The notes beneath the pieces were generated by a model. That model saw nothing but the letters and a program-made list of their open reading frames with translations. It ran no database searches and was not told the DNA's origin. From Clostridia bacterium (GTDB lineage Bacteria > Bacillota > Clostridia > Oscillospirales > Ruminococcaceae): 7,699 nt of DNA. A program made the translations under genes and the position numbers. Position 1 is the first letter of the stretch, and the number at the start of each line of letters is the position of its first letter. The stretch is taken from the NCBI GenBank assembly GCA_026001145.1, contig BNZN01000030.1:1-7699 (forward strand). Direction: 5' to 3'. Positions 6,824 to 7,699 of this stretch are shown one piece after another.

Positions 6824-6934
6824 TTAAGAGATTTAAAGGGATATGTTGTTGGGCACGTTACAGTTGAGATTGAATTTGAAAATGAACGTTGCAAAGTGGA
6901 GGATTTGATAAACTCTGAGGAAGAAGCAAACTAA
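6824..6934 (+). pseudogene. 3' remnant of a second CDF transporter gene
   Basis: From 6848 the frame reads VGHVTVEIEFENERCK exactly as in the CDF gene at 2831 onward, then continues with its own tail VEDLINSEEEAN and a TAA stop (6932-6934). The frame is closed upstream by TGA at 6821-6823 and has no start codon, so it is a dead fragment. Just before the repeat, LKGYV resembles IKKYV of the CDF protein. If these are homologous, eight codons (2807-2830, encoding REIMERHN) are missing here in frame. The tail lacks the His cluster of the intact protein. The conserved frame and plausible new ending suggest that this is the original 3' end of a CDF gene or of a close paralogue. In 6784-7004 I see nothing else but a nine-T run (6961-6969). 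Confidence 0.8.
6847..6896 (+). repeat. 50-bp perfect direct repeat, copy 2 (downstream of surface-protein gene)
   Basis: Identical to 2830-2879, same orientation, within the CDF 3' remnant. See copy 1 for the extent of the weaker flanking similarity. Confidence 0.97.
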
Positions 6935-7004
6935 GGACAGGATTTCATCTTCCTATATGCTTTTTTTTTCAGGGTTTGAGTTTTGTTTTGCTATAGTAGT
7001 GAGT

Positions 7005-7699
7005 CTAACTTGTACAGGAGTGAATTATTTTTGCAAATTCAGAAAAATTAAGAGAAGCGCGCCCAACCAAAAGGCCGTCGATATCAGGCTGCTTAAGTAG
7101 TTCAGCAGAATTCGCAGAATCAACGGAGCCACCATAAATAATGGTGGCTCGTGCAGCGCCTAACTCGGACACGGTTCCACGAATTAACGAAATTGCATTT
7201 AACATGTGGCAGGTGGACGCTCTTTGTTTTGCATTTATTGCCCAAACCGGCTCATAGGCAATGATAATGTTTTTTAGCTTGTCAGTCACGATCTTATCGA
7301 GGCCAGTATTAAGCTGTGTTTCGAGAACGCTTTTTAGATAACTAGCATCACTTTTATGTAGATCTTCGCCTATGCACAAAATTGGTTTGAGATTATTTTC
7401 TAAAGCGAGTAATATTTTTTTGTTAATAATCAAGTTATCTTCTGCAAAATATTTGCGCCGTTCACTGTGCCCGATAATAACATACTCACACCCAAAATCT
7501 TTTAGCATGCAGGCGCTAATCTCTCCCGTGAATGCACCAGATCTTTCGTAGCAACAATTTTGAGCGCCAAGTTTTATTTGTGACTTACTTAATAATTTCG
7601 ACGCCAATTCCAGATAAACATAGGGGACGCAAATGGCTACATCACAGCGAGATGTAGGGGTTTCAGCAAGTTCTCCGAGCAACTTTTTTGTTTCTTCTT
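7005..7699 (-). CDS. tpiA: Triosephosphate isomerase, N-terminus beyond window edge
   Basis: This cytoplasmic glycolytic enzyme interconverts dihydroxyacetone phosphate and glyceraldehyde 3-phosphate. The frame stays open to base 7699 and reads EETKKLLGEL there, matching the helix that follows the N-terminal NWK motif. About 230 residues are visible and some 20, including the catalytic lysine, are missing; the TTG at 7682 is therefore not the start. Visible motifs are GAQNCCYERSGAFTGEIS, GHSERR with the catalytic histidine, AYEPVWAI with the catalytic glutamate, and IIYGGSV plus DGLLVGRASL for phosphate binding. The oddity is loop 6: the nearly invariant GTGK after PVWAI reads NAKQ (7224-7235 on the plus strand), then RAS. 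The enzyme may be slower, or this may be a lineage-specific loop. It converges on the surface-protein gene. No intrinsic terminator for this strand is visible below 7005. Confidence 0.93.
   Translation of the reverse strand, partial: EETKKLLGELAETPTSRCDVAICVPYVYLELASKLLSKSQIKLGAQNCCYERSGAFTGEISACMLKDFGCEYVIIGHSERRKYFAEDNLIINKKILLALENNLKPILCIGEDLHKSDASYLKSVLETQLNTGLDKIVTDKLKNIIIAYEPVWAINAKQRASTCHMLNAISLIRGTVSELGAARATIIYGGSVDSANSAELLKQPDIDGLLVGRASLNFSEFAKIIHSCTS

Noticed and set aside
2880..6846. A complete mobile element (insertion sequence or integrative element)
   Set aside because: No transposase, integrase or resolvase gene and no terminal inverted repeats are present between the direct repeats. 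The 50-bp repeat is far longer than a target-site duplication.
6918..6969. Terminator for the CDF remnant: AGGAAG (6918-6923) with CTTCCT (6949-6954), then nine T residues at 6961-6969
   Set aside because: The stem is 6 bp with a 25-base loop, and the T-run is separated from it by six bases. The T-run alone is not enough.
1..7699. CRISPR arrays, tRNA or rRNA genes
   Set aside because: No series of spaced short repeats and no tRNA-like cloverleaf or rRNA sequence was seen on either strand.

Overview
The window looks like a chromosomal segment of a low-to-mid GC Gram-positive bacterium, most likely a member of the Clostridia. The reasons are the MurD sequence style (for example FRTPGIP and HNVQNF-type motifs), a FliB-family protein, TTG/GTG starts, a housekeeping GC of roughly 40%, and a secreted protein with a C-terminal membrane anchor. 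The species cannot be named from the sequence. The standard code is used, with Trp as TGG and TAA/TAG stops.

Layout. Bases 1-638 (+) hold the 3' part of a gene resembling the C-terminal region of flagellin lysine-N-methylase (FliB)-family proteins. It overlaps murD (628-1992, +) by 11 bases. After a 34-base gap comes a cation diffusion facilitator (CDF) metal exporter (2027-2965, +) with a His-rich tail. These three probably form one transcription unit, closed by a weak AT-rich hairpin. A promoter with TTGACA and an extended -10 (3102-3131) then drives a monocistronic gene (3227-6721, +). It encodes a 1164-residue exported, cysteine-rich, membrane-anchored protein that I do not recognise, and it ends in a strong intrinsic terminator (6758-6783). 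Converging from the right is tpiA (7005 to beyond 7699, -), which lacks its N-terminus at the window edge.

The most unusual structure is a 50-base perfect direct repeat. Bases 2830-2879, inside the 3' end of the CDF gene, recur at 6847-6896, downstream of the surface-protein gene. The second copy is not random sequence: it keeps the CDF reading frame, continues into a different 12-residue tail, and ends in a stop codon. It is therefore a 3' remnant of a second CDF gene or allele. The surface-protein gene, with its own promoter and terminator, thus sits between a complete CDF gene and a spare CDF 3' end. This suggests insertion at, or duplication of, the CDF 3' end. Recombination between the repeats would delete 4017 bp and leave a CDF gene with a different tail.

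The surface-protein gene is also a compositional mosaic: about 49% GC at the start, about 57% in the middle (hand-counted for 4441-5100), and near 40% in the C-terminal third. Its neighbours are about 40%. The left-hand genes and tpiA look like ordinary housekeeping sequence, so the 2.88-6.85 kb interval is the accessory part of the window.
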